Positions 45,718 through 45,787 of a stretch of 45,787 bases of DNA are shown one piece after another. The notes below the pieces were generated by a model. The model was not told the origin of the DNA and made no database searches. It saw only the letters and a list, made by a program, of their open reading frames with translations. Origin of the DNA: Gnomoniopsis sp. IMI 355080 (lineage: Eukaryota; Ascomycota; Sordariomycetes; Diaporthales; Gnomoniaceae); contig JAPEVC010000264.1 in NCBI GenBank assembly GCA_027946555.1, positions 1 to 45,787 on the forward strand, in the 5' to 3' direction. Positions within the stretch are counted from its first letter, which is position 1; each line of letters opens with the position of its first letter. A program made the translations under genes and the position numbers.

Positions 45718-45787
45718 GACCGTATGGTATCGCACACCCATTCCGCTGGATCGAAATGAGTGGGTGGGTGTGCGATACCATACGGTC
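45718..45787. repeat. Perfect 23-bp inverted repeat ending the window
   Basis: The left arm (45718-45740, GACCGTATGGTATCGCACAC plus CCA) is the exact reverse complement of the right arm (45765-45787), which is the last base of the window. The spacer is 24 nt. Confidence 0.98.

Larger units (their letters stand above)
34368..45787. other. 11.4-kb gene-free region upstream of the DUF2841-like gene
   Basis: I see no gene I can defend here. Open frames of 60-216 codons occur on both strands, overlap, lack domains, and cannot be chained into an intron-containing model. The sequence is not strongly AT-skewed, so it does not look like a heavily RIP-mutated repeat. Notable contents are a cluster of GTAC-containing palindromes (36548-36590, 36849-36862, 37132-37175), three GTCCACTG copies (38063-38096), an A12-type run (37307-37318), a G12 tract (43666-43677), a poly-T/TTC tract (45071-45128) and a terminal inverted repeat (45718-45787). 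It may be the extended promoter and 5' leader of the gene at 34367. Confidence 0.6.

Noticed and set aside
1..45787. tRNA, rRNA, CRISPR, telomere repeats, transposase or integrase genes
   Set aside because: No B-box-like tRNA signal with foldable context, no TTAGGG array, no direct-repeat/spacer array and no transposase-like frame was found on reading both strands.

Overview
This window is nuclear DNA from a filamentous ascomycete (Pezizomycotina). The evidence is eleven protein-coding genes, most split by 50-150 nt GT-AG introns with CTRAY-type branch sites, tight spacing in the first 28 kb, a metazoan-like CFIm25 that budding yeast lacks, a fungal-only DUF2841-type protein, and a pair of secreted pectin-degrading enzymes that point to a plant-associated or plant-litter lifestyle. 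TACCTAGGTA-like palindromes are scattered between genes. I cannot fix the class or genus from sequence alone. I found no virus, transposon ORF, rRNA, tRNA or CRISPR array.

Layout. 1-78 is a (TTCCTC)n microsatellite. 403-2870 (-) is coronin, rebuilt as seven exons including an 8-nt microexon. 3676-8102 (-) is a SNF2/STH1-class remodeller ATPase with QLQ, HSA, helicase, SnAC-like and bromodomain parts. 9044-10828 (-) is an intronless WDR70-type WD40 protein. 11139-11935 (+) is a YjbQ/UPF0047 enzyme with an unusual membrane-anchor-like N-terminus. 12486-13340 (-) is the CFIm25 pre-mRNA cleavage factor subunit. 14570-15724 (+) is a phytanoyl-CoA-dioxygenase-like oxygenase. 16598-21164 (-) is a long, disordered, Pro/Gln-rich nuclear-type protein I do not recognise; an in-frame TAG splits it from a further 322 open codons. 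22688-23651 (+) is a Bmt5-type 25S rRNA uridine methyltransferase.

The accessory-type part is at 24.5-28.3 kb. A xylogalacturonan hydrolase (GH28, -) and a pectin methylesterase (CE8, +) are transcribed away from a shared 1.09-kb promoter. That promoter carries two copies of TTGGTGGA, the core of the galacturonic-acid-responsive element, each about 270-300 bp from one of the two start codons. Together the enzymes would trim xylose-substituted galacturonan and remove methyl esters from pectin.

From 28.3 kb to the end only one gene is supported: a five-exon DUF2841-like protein (32388-34367, -), with about 4.1 kb of empty DNA downstream and at least 11.4 kb upstream. Such isolation is typical of developmental regulators in these fungi. 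The window ends exactly on a perfect 23-bp inverted repeat and starts in a microsatellite, so it may be a whole assembly contig bounded by hard-to-assemble sequence.

Exon junctions were worked out by hand from splice signals and reading frame. Every reported coding model sums to a multiple of three.
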